Below, in pieces: positions 17,469-27,139 of a stretch of DNA of 64,000 bases. The number at the start of each line of letters is the position of its first letter. Position 1 is the stretch's first letter. The notes beneath the pieces were generated by a model, which made no database searches, was not told the DNA's origin, and saw only the letters and a list, made by a program, of their open reading frames with translations. The stretch spans positions 186,001 to 250,000 of the forward strand of contig NZ_CAMLHC010000007.1 of the NCBI RefSeq assembly GCF_946479755.1, written 5' to 3'. The position numbers and the translations under genes were made by a program. This DNA is from an uncultured Chitinophaga sp. (GTDB lineage: Bacteria; Bacteroidota; Bacteroidia; Chitinophagales; Chitinophagaceae).

Positions 17469-18545
17469 TTATTGGTCCATCGCGTGCAGTGAATGCGCCG
17501 CGTTATTCACCATGGCGGTCATTGTCAGGTTGTCTTTTACAAAACACCTGGCCTGCCGGCCCATGGCAGCAATTTCTTCATCAGAAAGGGTGTCCAGCAT
17601 ATACAGGCACTCATCCATGTTTTCAAAAATCAACCCGTTATGGCCATCCCGGATATAGCTGTACTCTACGCACTGCAATACCGCTTCGCTGCGCCTGAAG
17701 GTGCATACCGGCTTGCCATAAGCCATGGCTTCCACGGCAGACAACCCAATCCATCCGGGCTGGAAGTAGAGGTCTGCCAACCCGAACAACTCCTGTTTTG
17801 TGGTGCTGTCGTATACCGCGCCAAAGTCGTGCACATGGGGGTATGGATGGAAGTCAGGTTTGTATTTTCCCGCTCCGATAATGATAAAGCTGTATGCTGT
17901 GGGGTCTGTTTCCGCGATAAGCTTCAGCAGGAGGTCAATACGCCTGCCGGCTTCGTTAAACCGGGCGCAGTAAATCAACACCCTGCCGGCGGTAATGCCG
18001 TATTTCTTTCGTAGCAATGTCTTGTCGGGGACCGGCTGCTGTAAGATCCGCTCTACTTCTGAAATAGTATTATTCAATGCTACGGCATTTAAGCGGGGCA
18101 TAACCCTTCGCCACAGCTCCATTTCATGGGTGGTATAAAACCAGGTGGCGTCTGCCAGCTGCATCATCCATTTCAGCAGGCGGCTGGGCTGTTGTTCTTC
18201 CTGTACATATCGTTTCACGGATATGCCGTGTCCCCAGAGGACCACCTTTTGTTTCAGGAATGGCTTGAACAGCAGGATGATCCAGGTAGACAGGTGGGCG
18301 AAATTGAGCATCAGTACCAGTACCTTGTAGTCCGGTTTAATAATGCGCAAAGGGTTGTATAGTACAAACGGGCCTATGTTCCAGGCTGGCAGCGGTTTGA
18401 CGGAAGTGCTGCCTGCAGCGAGGTTTTGTTGCTGCAACGCTGCTGTTCCGCGATAACAATACAGGTCAAACGGTGCCTGTTCCCGCAGGCGGTTGAAGAA
18501 ATGCTCCCTGTAATGTGGTACCAGTGGTTGTACGATGGCTATCAT
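17469..18545 (-). CDS. Family 4-like glycosyltransferase
   Basis: A 358-residue GT-B protein that begins with IVQPLVPHYREHFFNRL, a block common in exopolysaccharide GT4 enzymes that bind the acceptor at the N-terminus. The C-terminal part has YCARFNEAGRRIDLLL, GLADLYFQPGWIGLSAVEAM with the paired acidic residues, and AYGKPVCTF. The start overlaps the preceding gene by 4 bases (ATGA). The donor specificity is unknown. Confidence 0.82.
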   Translation of the reverse strand: MIAIVQPLVPHYREHFFNRLREQAPFDLYCYRGTAALQQQNLAAGSTSVKPLPAWNIGPFVLYNPLRIIKPDYKVLVLMLNFAHLSTWIILLFKPFLKQKVVLWGHGISVKRYVQEEQQPSRLLKWMMQLADATWFYTTHEMELWRRVMPRLNAVALNNTISEVERILQQPVPDKTLLRKKYGITAGRVLIYCARFNEAGRRIDLLLKLIAETDPTAYSFIIIGAGKYKPDFHPYPHVHDFGAVYDSTTKQELFGLADLYFQPGWIGLSAVEAMAYGKPVCTFRRSEAVLQCVEYSYIRDGHNGLIFENMDECLYMLDTLSDEEIAAMGRQARCFVKDNLTMTAMVNNAAHSLHAMDQ

Positions 18546-19900
18546 ACCGGCAGGTTTTTATTGGTATGAATAATACTGCTCACATCATATCCATAGATCA
18601 GCCGGCTGCCCTCATGAATAGAGTCGAAAGCCACCAAGCTGCCGTCGCGTTTCCAGCGCGGATGCAGATCGCAGTGCAGGCCACTCCTGGTGAAAGCCAG
18701 CTGCTCCAGCGAAAATGCTTTTAGTACGCCTTCATCTACTCCCTGCAGCAGGCGATCGGCAAGTTGTAAGTCTGGTTTGGTATCGATCATCCGGTAGGTG
18801 CCCAGCGTGGTTTTTTGCTGCGTGCTGTATCTGAAGAGAAACAGTGTGCGGACTCCCTGCTGGTCGGGGTAGGTGTCGCAGATCATCCAATCCCGGTCGG
18901 CCGGGCAAAACATCGGATGCCCGTCTTCTGTGATGATGTCTTTGGCGAGCATAGCAGGTATTGCGTCGTCACTGTCTTCGAGCAGCAGCCAGTTAAAGGG
19001 CGCTACCGCTTTGGCGCCTTTCCCGCGCGTGTACAATAGTTTCTTCAATACCTTTTTACCGTTGGCGATCAGGCCGGCGGGCATCATTTTATAGAGCAAT
19101 GACCCGCGTAGTTTTTCGATACCGCTGCCGGTCCTGCCCCAGATGGCGATGTGTTGGTCATCTTTCCAGTCGAAATGGCTGAGGAAGCCTGTGGACAGGC
19201 ATTTAAGTCCGCCTCCGTCTGTGCCGACGGTCATCAGCCGGGTCGTTTCACCACCGTCTTTCAGCTTATACCGGTGTAAAAACGCCAGCCTTGTTTGTGA
19301 AGGATTCAGCAGCAGGTGGGTGATGTAATGATGCTGCCCGAGCAAAGGGTTCATCCGGTAGTTGGCCACTGCTGCTACGGACAGCAACAGTGACTGTTCA
19401 CCGGTATATATATTATGTTTAGTGATCCCGGAATCCACAGGCGCATGGATATGCGCCTGTTTGTCTGGAAGTCCGGTATAACCATATCCACCGACACGGA
19501 ATAACCGCGCATAGTCTAATCCAAAAGCAATGCCTTCGTCTGTAATCACATGTGCAGGCAATGGCAATGTGGATACGCAGCGGCCGGGGCCCGTATCATA
19601 GATCCGGGCCCCCCATTTATTTCCTACGCGATCATTGACGATAAAAGTGTCTGTGCTGCCGATCCACTGCTGCCGGGCGCCCTGCGGGTAGTTATACGCA
19701 TAGGTGTTGCCCAGCCGGTGAAACTGCCTGGAGGCGTCAAAATAGCCAATGCCGCATGCTACCTGCGGGTCCGGCGGCGCCGTAATATCCGGCGCCTGCA
19801 AAGCCAATAGCTTGTCGCCGGCAGCATTCCATGCTACCAGGTCATGAAACCCAAAAAAGAAATGTCCTTCTCCGGCTGATAAAATGAATTCCCTTTGCAT
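18542..19900 (-). CDS. Exopolysaccharide-locus protein of unknown function, beta-propeller-like
   Basis: A 452-residue protein without signal peptide or membrane helix, so probably cytoplasmic. I do not recognise a glycosyltransferase fold. Instead there are repeated strand-turn units with GxDxxxxL, HFDWKDDQHIAIWG and HPRWKRDGSLVAFDS elements, which look like blades of a beta-propeller of the TolB/oligogalacturonate-lyase-like kind. The N-terminal GHFFFGFHDLVAWN segment and several conserved-looking His (GQHHYITHLLLNP) could form an active or metal site. It is coupled to its downstream neighbour by a 4-base overlap and begins 2 bases after the pyruvyl transferase gene, so it belongs to the pathway. 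Possible roles are polymer modification or regulation. No function should be assumed. Confidence 0.7.
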   Translation of the reverse strand: MQREFILSAGEGHFFFGFHDLVAWNAAGDKLLALQAPDITAPPDPQVACGIGYFDASRQFHRLGNTYAYNYPQGARQQWIGSTDTFIVNDRVGNKWGARIYDTGPGRCVSTLPLPAHVITDEGIAFGLDYARLFRVGGYGYTGLPDKQAHIHAPVDSGITKHNIYTGEQSLLLSVAAVANYRMNPLLGQHHYITHLLLNPSQTRLAFLHRYKLKDGGETTRLMTVGTDGGGLKCLSTGFLSHFDWKDDQHIAIWGRTGSGIEKLRGSLLYKMMPAGLIANGKKVLKKLLYTRGKGAKAVAPFNWLLLEDSDDAIPAMLAKDIITEDGHPMFCPADRDWMICDTYPDQQGVRTLFLFRYSTQQKTTLGTYRMIDTKPDLQLADRLLQGVDEGVLKAFSLEQLAFTRSGLHCDLHPRWKRDGSLVAFDSIHEGSRLIYGYDVSSIIHTNKNLPV

Positions 19901-19902
19901 AA

Positions 19903-20829
19903 CTAACGTGTTGTGGTAAATGAGAATATGTCTATGGACTGTTCGCGCTGCAATAAAGCGGTCTGGTCGTGAATTTTATCGTCAATACGCTTGATCACAG
20001 CGTCCTCCGACAGATAGAACTCCGCTATGTTTTCCAGCATTTTCAGCAGCTCGGATTTCACCCGCTCCGGGATGAGAAATTCCGCGCTGATGCGATTGCC
20101 GGAGAGCGACTTTATTTTCTGGTGGAGGAATGATTTTCGATACAGCTTTACCGGCGTGGCGTTGATATTATAGAGATGGATGGCTGTCTGCCAATCCATC
20201 CATTTAAACTCCGATATGCCACTGCCTTCTGTATGCGGAGTAGATAATAAAAACCGGTGCCAGGGGACCCTCAATGCATCGGCGAGGATAGCGCCGTGCA
20301 TGGCTTCGGTGATCACATACCGGGAAGCGGCAATTTCCTGCAGCGTGTGCATTACGCCCTTTTCGGCGCGTGGAGAGATGTAGTTGAACCCCAGCCGGAA
20401 ACAGATGCTTTCCCAATCGAAAAAAGGCACTGATTTAAAGTAGGGCATTACGCTCACCTTGTATTTTTTAGGCAGATGCAGCAGGTTGCTGAACTCCGGT
20501 AGTTGACGGATGGCATAAGCGGCATCGGCGATATAGGGAAACTGGTTGTTAAAAGCATAGGCCGACAACGGTCCTCTCAGAAAACGGATATCCCACCGGC
20601 TGTTGAGCTGAAATGTTTTATGGGTGGGCCGCACGCCGGTGCCAAATACGATTTTGCGCTGTGTTGCCAGGTCCCGGAACAGGGGAGAACCATCGTACAG
20701 GATAGAGCCAATGCCGAGGAACACATCGGGATCGTCGTTTTTTCCCTCGCCAAACAACTGAGGCCACAGCCAACCGTTCAGGTCATCCCCGAAATTACCT
20801 TTAGGATCTCTGTAATAAACATAATTCAC
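19903..20829 (-). CDS. Polysaccharide pyruvyl transferase
   Basis: A 308-residue member of the polysaccharide pyruvyl transferase family (PF04230; WcaK/CsaB type), which transfers pyruvate from phosphoenolpyruvate to form a ketal on a sugar. Visible marks are the N-terminal GNFGDDLNGW block, FGTGVRP, and the C-terminal VITEAMHGAILADALRVPW block, whose His is conserved in the family. The C-terminal 50 residues are probably helical and may form an oligomer contact. In colanic acid the homologue is WcaK. It predicts a negatively charged ketal pyruvate on this polymer. Confidence 0.9.
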   Translation of the reverse strand: MNYVYYRDPKGNFGDDLNGWLWPQLFGEGKNDDPDVFLGIGSILYDGSPLFRDLATQRKIVFGTGVRPTHKTFQLNSRWDIRFLRGPLSAYAFNNQFPYIADAAYAIRQLPEFSNLLHLPKKYKVSVMPYFKSVPFFDWESICFRLGFNYISPRAEKGVMHTLQEIAASRYVITEAMHGAILADALRVPWHRFLLSTPHTEGSGISEFKWMDWQTAIHLYNINATPVKLYRKSFLHQKIKSLSGNRISAEFLIPERVKSELLKMLENIAEFYLSEDAVIKRIDDKIHDQTALLQREQSIDIFSFTTTR

Positions 20830-20840
20830 GGTGCATTTAT

Positions 20841-21986
20841 TTATAGGTTAGCAATGGGTAAGGCTTTGGAGGCATAGTGGCTGTTGGTCCATGCGGTGAA
20901 ATCAATGGCGCGCTTTTCCCAGCTATGTGCCGCTTTATCCACCGGCGCCGGCTTCAGTGCCCCCGACGCCAGCCGGCTGATAAGGGCAGCCAGTGAAGCC
21001 GGCGCCTGGTTGTCGAAGTAATGTCCGTCCCTGCCAAATATCTCCGCCGGCTCGCCGATATTGCCGGTAAACACCGGTTTGTTAAAAGGCAGGTACATGT
21101 AGATTTTGCTGGGACAACGGGCCCAATCCTGTACGGTATCGTTCAGCGGAGAGATAAAGGCGTCAGCGGCAGCGAAATAGGAGCTGAGTTCCTCTTCCGG
21201 CGTATAACCCAGGAACTGTACCTGTGATGATAATCCCTTCTCCTCCACGAAAGCTTTGGCCTCTTCCTGATGACGTCCGCGTCCCAACAGCAACAGGGTT
21301 GTGTCCGGACGTTCCCGGCGAATTATTTCCATGGCCTGCAACATGCTGAACAGCCCATAGTTACGGGTAAGCGTGCCCATATAGAGCAACAGCGTTTTAC
21401 CGGCATACGTTTCCTTTAACTCCTGGTAACGGACGCGGGGAGATTCCACTACGTCGTTGTTGAAAGCATAGGGGGAGTAGAGTATGGGTAACTGCTTCCG
21501 GAGGAGTTGTGCCGCTTTTTTCGTATAGGTTTTACAGAGGTACCTGCTGGCACATAATAACCCGTCGGCATATAACACCGACCACTGCTCCAGTGCCAGC
21601 ATGGCATATTTGCGCAGGCCCTTGTTGTCCGGGATACCAGAAGGCAGCTCTGAATGTTCAATGAGTATGATGGGCTTGTGTTTAAGTTTATTTTTTAAGA
21701 TCCGGTTGCGGAAGCTGAAAGAGCAAAAGACAATGTAATCCGGGCTTATTTCATTTACCAATGCTGTTTTAATACGTACTTCTGCTGTTGCCGTGCCTTC
21801 GGGATAATAGTGTACCTGCACAGCAGCACTGCATTCCATGGCAATGCGTTTTCTGTTCTCTTCACTGTCCTGTGCAATGATCGCCACCTCCCAGCCGATG
21901 GATAGGAGCGGATTGGCCATGCCGATGGCCCGTTTCATGGTGGCAATGGATTTGATATCACCGAGTGTAATAAAGCATATTTTCAT
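20841..21986 (-). CDS. Family 4 glycosyltransferase
   Basis: A GT-B enzyme of 381 residues when started at the ATG at 21984-21986. The frame is open 36 codons further upstream, but that part is basic, lacks family features and overlaps the polymerase gene, so the downstream start is preferred. Motifs include KICFITLGDIKS at the start, LLYMGTLTRNYGLFSM in the C-terminal domain, TLLLLGRGRHQEEA, and the SSYFAAADAFISP and DWARCPSKIYMYLPFNKPV donor region. Its role is one transfer step in repeat-unit assembly. Confidence 0.87.
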   Translation of the reverse strand: MKICFITLGDIKSIATMKRAIGMANPLLSIGWEVAIIAQDSEENRKRIAMECSAAVQVHYYPEGTATAEVRIKTALVNEISPDYIVFCSFSFRNRILKNKLKHKPIILIEHSELPSGIPDNKGLRKYAMLALEQWSVLYADGLLCASRYLCKTYTKKAAQLLRKQLPILYSPYAFNNDVVESPRVRYQELKETYAGKTLLLYMGTLTRNYGLFSMLQAMEIIRRERPDTTLLLLGRGRHQEEAKAFVEEKGLSSQVQFLGYTPEEELSSYFAAADAFISPLNDTVQDWARCPSKIYMYLPFNKPVFTGNIGEPAEIFGRDGHYFDNQAPASLAALISRLASGALKPAPVDKAAHSWEKRAIDFTAWTNSHYASKALPIANL

Positions 21987-22005
21987 AGTGCCTGTTTTTT
22001 GCCAT

Positions 22006-23271
22006 TTATATTTCCCCCTTTGGGGAGATGAAAACCATTGTTTTGGATGCAGGCTCCATCGCTGCTGCTTCATTTTTTTCCGTAACGCATTCATAGTATG
22101 CCCGCAGCAGGATGGCGCCGATGGCCGGGATGTTGAACCGCAGCTGCTGTACCGGTGAAAAAAGGAAGGTCCAGATTACGCCGAGGGTCATCAGCACCAG
22201 TACCGGGTATAATGCGGTGTCTGCTGCGTTGCCTACCAGGTAGCATCCCATCCTCAATAACAGGATAAACACCGCCAGCACGGCCAGGAACCCGCCGATT
22301 CCACAGTTGACCCAGGCCCCCAGCAAAATGGAGTGGCTGGGGATGAGGTGGTCGGTAGAAGTGGCCAGTTGCTCATTCATCTCTTCATTCTGGTAGAGCA
22401 GCAGGATGCGGTAATATTTGAGGTTGTCGTCTTTCGCCCAGGAGCCATGACCAAACAACGGAGCGTCGGCGATGGCTGCCAGTGCTGCAAAGGTTTCACC
22501 ACGGCCGGTCATCAGCAGCTCCGCCGGGTTGTAGGGATTGTCCAGTCGCTCTATCTGCTCTGAGGCATGTTCCCCTCCCCATTCATGGCTTAGTACTGCA
22601 TTTACATAACAGACATAGGCGAACTGGAACAGCAGCAGGCCTGCTATGCCGAACACCAGGAGCCGGTCGCGGGTGAGATGTATCCCACTGTTGAAAAAGT
22701 AAATGATAATGGCGCCCAGGAAAAAGATCATGCCTGTTGAGCGGGAATCCCTTGCGATACATAGCAGGCAGTATGACAGCAACAGTGCCAGCACGGCTTT
22801 CCAGTGACCTTTCCGGTATAACAAAAAAGAAAGGATATACACACCGTAGGAGAGGATGGGCACCATTTTGAATTTGAAATAGGACATGTCTGTGTCTGCA
22901 TTGTCATCCGTCCATATAATGTTCTTTATGAGGGTCATACACAGAAAGAAGAAGATGGTTTTATCGTCCTTTAGTGTTTTGAACAGAAAGAGAAAAGAAA
23001 GTATAGACATGATAATGGCGGCCCATCCACGCATGAAATTTTCAGCCGTGCTCTTCACGATGAACAGGTCGGTGACCGCCTGAAAGACAAACAACGCCGT
23101 CAGTGCCACAATGATTTTGCGGAACATCGGGAAGGCCCTGAAATCGCGGATGTCGAATACAAACGGGGCGGACAGCAGCACCATGATTTCATTCAGTTTC
23201 AGCTGACCTACCAGCGCGACATTCACGCCACTGAGCAAAGTGTACAGCGCTATCTTAAACCGGTTGAGCAT
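22006..23271 (-). CDS. wzy: O-antigen polymerase-like membrane protein (Wzy candidate)
   Basis: A 421-residue integral membrane protein with about 11 hydrophobic segments and a large hydrophilic loop (about 225-310) that carries ERLDNPYNPAELLMTGRGETF and the GHGSWAKDD and PSHSILLGAWVNCGI segments. Such a loop with Arg and His residues before the last helices is typical of Wzy polymerases and O-antigen ligases. It is the only polymerase candidate in the locus. Wzy proteins are poorly conserved, so the call rests on topology and context. Its first 17 bases overlap the end of the upstream GT4 gene. Confidence 0.8.
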   Translation of the reverse strand: MLNRFKIALYTLLSGVNVALVGQLKLNEIMVLLSAPFVFDIRDFRAFPMFRKIIVALTALFVFQAVTDLFIVKSTAENFMRGWAAIIMSILSFLFLFKTLKDDKTIFFFLCMTLIKNIIWTDDNADTDMSYFKFKMVPILSYGVYILSFLLYRKGHWKAVLALLLSYCLLCIARDSRSTGMIFFLGAIIIYFFNSGIHLTRDRLLVFGIAGLLLFQFAYVCYVNAVLSHEWGGEHASEQIERLDNPYNPAELLMTGRGETFAALAAIADAPLFGHGSWAKDDNLKYYRILLLYQNEEMNEQLATSTDHLIPSHSILLGAWVNCGIGGFLAVLAVFILLLRMGCYLVGNAADTALYPVLVLMTLGVIWTFLFSPVQQLRFNIPAIGAILLRAYYECVTEKNEAAAMEPASKTMVFISPKGEI

Positions 23272-24418
23272 GGGTTGTCATTTTGCCGCGTACGGCGTAG
23301 TTAATAATCTGCTGTAATCGCTGCTTGTTGACTTCGAGACTGTATTCCTTCTGGAAATCTTTTTGCAGCAGGCTGCCTTTGTCGGTATTGCTGTCGAAAC
23401 TGAGCAGTGCCTGTTTAAAGGCTGCTGGTCCGTCGGCCACTATGAAATGTTGGCTTTTGACGCCTTCCACCCCTTTGGATGTGCTGATGACCGGTGTGCT
23501 GAGCGCCATGGCTTCGAGGCATTTCAACCGGGTACCGCTGCCATGTATCAGCGGGATGATGACCGCGGCGGCTACAGAGATATACCACTTCACATCGTCT
23601 ACTTTGCCGAAGGCTACAATGTTCTGGTAATCCTCTTTACCGGTGATGCGTTTCAATGCTTCCTTCGAGCCCCTGCCTACGAGCCACAGGTCGTATCTGG
23701 CGGCCAGCGCATTGTCCCATACATTTTCAATAAACCATTTCAGGCCGGCAAAATTCATGTATACGCCAAAGTTGGCCGTCATCACCAGCACCCGTTGTTG
23801 TTTTTTTCCCGACAGGAGATAGTCCTGCTGATCAAGGAAATTGGGTACGGTGAATACTTTTTTTTCCGGCAGGAACCGGGTGTGATAGGCACGGTCGTCG
23901 TCGCTGACGACCAATACGGCCGCTGCCTTTTTAAAGTAGAGCCGTTCGTGCAGTTTCTCCATGCTAAACAACTGTAGTTTGCGTAGCCTGTCCGGCAGGT
24001 TGCCCGATGGCAGCTGCCAGGTGATCATCGGTTGTGCATTGTGGGTCCCCAGGATCACAGGGATGTTTCTGGCTGAAAAGAAGGAGATGTAGTGGCCTAC
24101 ATAGCCGTAATCCAGGATGGCGGCAGCTATCGGGTATTCGTGGCATATTTTCCGGAATATGTCAAGGATAAGAGGGGAGCGCTGGAAGTACTGTTTACCG
24201 GTAATGCGTGTCAGCAGGTCGAAATCTTTTACTTCATAAGTATGAAACGTGACATGAGGGAGATGATAAAGCCCCGGATCTGCTTTTTCCACGTTCCGCA
24301 CTACGGCAATTACCTCGTGTCCCAGTTGCGACAAGGCTTTAATCAGGTAATAACTCCTGATTCTTTCTCCTCCGTTCCGGGGAAAGGGCGATATATCTGT
24401 AAAGAAGAGTATATGCAT
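23255..24418 (-). CDS. Family 4 glycosyltransferase
   Basis: A 387-residue GT-B enzyme. Its N-terminus reads FFTDISPFPRNGGERIRSY, a glycine-rich acceptor/donor loop common in GT4, and a middle segment VSDDDRAYH marks the end of the N-terminal domain. The C-terminal domain has LWLVGRGS and the HGSGTRLKCLEAMALSTPVI block with the conserved Glu pair, seen also in WsaF/RfaB-like enzymes. It lies just downstream of the flippase gene (4 bases). Confidence 0.88.
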   Translation of the reverse strand: MHILFFTDISPFPRNGGERIRSYYLIKALSQLGHEVIAVVRNVEKADPGLYHLPHVTFHTYEVKDFDLLTRITGKQYFQRSPLILDIFRKICHEYPIAAAILDYGYVGHYISFFSARNIPVILGTHNAQPMITWQLPSGNLPDRLRKLQLFSMEKLHERLYFKKAAAVLVVSDDDRAYHTRFLPEKKVFTVPNFLDQQDYLLSGKKQQRVLVMTANFGVYMNFAGLKWFIENVWDNALAARYDLWLVGRGSKEALKRITGKEDYQNIVAFGKVDDVKWYISVAAAVIIPLIHGSGTRLKCLEAMALSTPVISTSKGVEGVKSQHFIVADGPAAFKQALLSFDSNTDKGSLLQKDFQKEYSLEVNKQRLQQIINYAVRGKMTTHAQPV

Positions 24419-24422
24419 ATTG

Positions 24423-25982
24423 TTAGTTCGTTTTTAATACGATCAGTCTTGCCTGTAGTTTTGAAAACGCCCGGCTGAATAGTTGTTCCAGTTTTGTCGT
24501 CTCTTCCGGCGTTAATCCTATCAGTCGTATGCAGATGCCCATGGCCAGGGCGCTCACGGTCATGGTAACGCCCAGCCGTACAAATCCCTGGAGGAGGCAC
24601 CATTGGGGTATGCCAGCAATGGCTGCAGATACCAGTACCGGTACTACGGCGCGGAGGACCACCTGTCTGATGTATGTCCGCGGAGGCAAGCCGGTGATTT
24701 TTTGTGCGGCCATTACGCGATAGGTCCCGCTGATGATCTCTATACCGATAGTGCTGATCAAAACGGAGGAAGGAGGATAGCCGGCCGTAAGCAGCAACCA
24801 GGCGACGGGCAGGTTAAGCAACACGATGGTGCTTACGGCTACCTGGTATTTTCTGATCTTACCAACGGATTGTACGGCCACCTGTATGCCGGAAGATAGC
24901 TGGTTGATGAGCGTGGCAACGACGATCAAGCGGCACATCATGACGGTATATTCCGGCACTTGCTTCAGCCAGCATTGTAGTACAAAGGGCATTTCTATCA
25001 TCATGGGGACCGCAAAGAAGCTTAGCAGGTAAAACGAAAATTTGCTGGCGATCATGGCGAGGCGCAGCATCCGCGGGCGATCGCCGCTGCCTTCACTTTT
25101 TATGATCTGCGGGTTTAATGCTCTTAGCAGGGTGACCGAAAAGTAACTTAACTGCGCATTTACCTGGTTGGCGATACCATAGGCCGCGTTGACGATGGCG
25201 CCGAAGAAGACGTTGAGCACCAATGCAAGGCCCTGGTTGCGCGCTACCACACTGCCTGCGCCAAACATGTTCCACCCGGCGTAAGCGAACATTTCGGTCA
25301 GCAGCCGGCGGTCGGTATACCGTTTTATGCTGATCCTGCTCTCCGGGTACTTTACTGCGCAGTATAGCTGTTTGAATAGCAGCAGCAATACGGTCAGCGC
25401 TGCCGTCATGGCGCCGTAAACGATCAGTTTATCGTGACCGGTGTAGGGCAGCGCTATGGCGATCAACAGTTTCCCCACAGATTCAACGACGCCCAGTATT
25501 GCCACCATGACCATATTCTCCTGCGCTATCAATGTGGCGTCGCAGGGTACCGAAACAATGGTGAAGAAGGCGCTGACAATCATGAACTGGTAGATGAGCT
25601 TTGCAGCCATGGTCCGTTCCGCCGGGTAGTTCAGTACGTGAGCAAACAGGTAGCTGCCAGCCGCTTCAAACAGCAATACCATAATTATTCCGAGTATGAG
25701 ATGCAGCAATACGCTGGCGTTGAATACCATCTTTAGTTTATTGCTGTCTTTCGTGCCAATGTGAAATGACATATACCGCTGCGTGCTGATAGTCATAGCA
25801 ATATTGAGAAATGACAGCATAGTGATCACGCCGCCGATCAGGTTAAACAACCCGTAGTCGGTCGCACCCAGCTGGTTCAGTATCAGCCTGGTGGCGTACA
25901 ACGAAATGAAAACGGTGAGGACCATCCGTCCATAAAGTGCGCCTGTATTCAATATTACCCTGTTAGCTGCCTGCATGGTCAC
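24423..25982 (-). CDS. wzx: Wzx-type lipid-linked repeat-unit flippase (MOP superfamily)
   Basis: A 519-residue membrane protein with about 14 hydrophobic helices. The N-terminal segment LNQLGATDYGLFNLIGGVI is the usual first-helix signature of polysaccharide transport (PST/MOP) flippases. It should move undecaprenyl-diphosphate repeat units across the inner membrane so that the polymerase can join them. Together with the Wzy candidate, Wza and Wzc it defines a Wzx/Wzy-dependent pathway rather than an ABC-transporter pathway. It lies 4 bases after the gmd gene. Confidence 0.92.
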   Translation of the reverse strand: MTMQAANRVILNTGALYGRMVLTVFISLYATRLILNQLGATDYGLFNLIGGVITMLSFLNIAMTISTQRYMSFHIGTKDSNKLKMVFNASVLLHLILGIIMVLLFEAAGSYLFAHVLNYPAERTMAAKLIYQFMIVSAFFTIVSVPCDATLIAQENMVMVAILGVVESVGKLLIAIALPYTGHDKLIVYGAMTAALTVLLLLFKQLYCAVKYPESRISIKRYTDRRLLTEMFAYAGWNMFGAGSVVARNQGLALVLNVFFGAIVNAAYGIANQVNAQLSYFSVTLLRALNPQIIKSEGSGDRPRMLRLAMIASKFSFYLLSFFAVPMMIEMPFVLQCWLKQVPEYTVMMCRLIVVATLINQLSSGIQVAVQSVGKIRKYQVAVSTIVLLNLPVAWLLLTAGYPPSSVLISTIGIEIISGTYRVMAAQKITGLPPRTYIRQVVLRAVVPVLVSAAIAGIPQWCLLQGFVRLGVTMTVSALAMGICIRLIGLTPEETTKLEQLFSRAFSKLQARLIVLKTN

Positions 25983-25986
25983 TGAT

Positions 25987-27084
25987 TTACCCGATTAAAT
26001 GTTCCAGTTGCGTGACTTCTTTTTTGGTAAACAGTTCCACGTCGCTGACCATCATTTCTTTTACCAGTGCAGCGAGGTCGTAGGCGGGTTCCCAGCCCAG
26101 CGCCGTTTTAGATTTGGTAGGGTCACCAATGAGTAGTTCCACTTCTGTGGGGCGGAAATACCGGGGATCGATGGCTACCACTTCTTTTCCTAACGGCAAC
26201 GTGTATACTTCATTTGAACAGGCGGTAACGATTCCGGTTTCTGTTGCGCCATTTCCCTGGAAAGAGACGGTAATGCCCAGTTCCGCGAACGCCATACGCA
26301 CAAATTCGCGTACGGTAGTGGTGATACCGGTGGCAATGACGTAGTCGTCAGGTTGCTCCTGTTGCAGGATGCGCCACATGGCTTCCACATAATCTTTTGC
26401 GTGTCCCCAGTCGCGTTGTGCATCCAGGTTGCCGAGGTATAGTTTGTCCTGTAGCCCCAATGCGATAGCAGCCGCTCCCCTGGTGATTTTGCGGGTGACA
26501 AAGGTTTCTCCCCGCAACGGGCTTTCGTGGTTAAACAAGATGCCGTTGCAGGCATACATGCCATAGGCCTCGCGGTAGTTAACGGTGATCCAGTAGGCGT
26601 ATAACTTGGCCACGGCATAGGGGCTGCGGGGATAGAAGGGCGTGGTTTCGCGTTGCGGCACTTCCTGGACGAGGCCATATAACTCCGATGTGCTGGCCTG
26701 GTAGATGCGGGTTTTCTTCTCCATTTTCAGGATGCGCAGCGCTTCCAGCAGGCGCAGGGTGCCGATGCCATCGGCATTGGCGGTGTATTCAGGGGTGTCA
26801 AAGCTTACTCTTACGTGGCTCATGGCGGCCAGGTTGTAAATTTCGTCGGGCTGCGTTTCCTGGATAATGCGGATCAGGTTGGTGCTGTCGGTCATATCAC
26901 CATAGTGTAAACGAAAACGTACATTTTCGCTGTGCATATCCTGGTACAGATGATCGATGCGTTCTGTATTGATCAGGGAGGCGCGCCGTTTTACGCCGTG
27001 GACCATGTATCCTTTTCCCAGCAGCAGTTCCGCCAGATAGGCGCCATCCTGGCCTGTAATGCCTGTTATCAGGGCTACTTTCAT
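25987..27084 (-). CDS. gmd: GDP-mannose 4,6-dehydratase
   Basis: A 365-residue extended SDR enzyme that converts GDP-mannose to GDP-4-keto-6-deoxymannose with tightly bound NADP. The N-terminal [14 protein letters not shown]ossmann motif, the [12 protein letters not shown] strand with its catalytic Ser/Thr and Glu, and the [15 protein letters not shown] motif (Tyr-X3-Lys) are all present. The segment [17 protein letters not shown] is diagnostic for Gmd. With the GDP-L-fucose synthase gene it makes GDP-L-fucose for the exopolysaccharide. Confidence 0.97.
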   Translation of the reverse strand: MKVALITGITGQDGAYLAELLLGKGYMVHGVKRRASLINTERIDHLYQDMHSENVRFRLHYGDMTDSTNLIRIIQETQPDEIYNLAAMSHVRVSFDTPEYTANADGIGTLRLLEALRILKMEKKTRIYQASTSELYGLVQEVPQRETTPFYPRSPYAVAKLYAYWITVNYREAYGMYACNGILFNHESPLRGETFVTRKITRGAAAIALGLQDKLYLGNLDAQRDWGHAKDYVEAMWRILQQEQPDDYVIATGITTTVREFVRMAFAELGITVSFQGNGATETGIVTACSNEVYTLPLGKEVVAIDPRYFRPTEVELLIGDPTKSKTALGWEPAYDLAALVKEMMVSDVELFTKKEVTQLEHLIG

Positions 27085-27139
27085 ACAATTGCAGTTTAGT
27101 GGTGATAGAATCGTTATTATAGCGGTATCCGGGGCGGAC

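Noticed and set aside
18542..19900. Annotation as a glycosyltransferase or oligogalacturonate lyase
   Set aside because: No donor-binding or DxD motif was found, and the propeller likeness is too general to claim a lyase.
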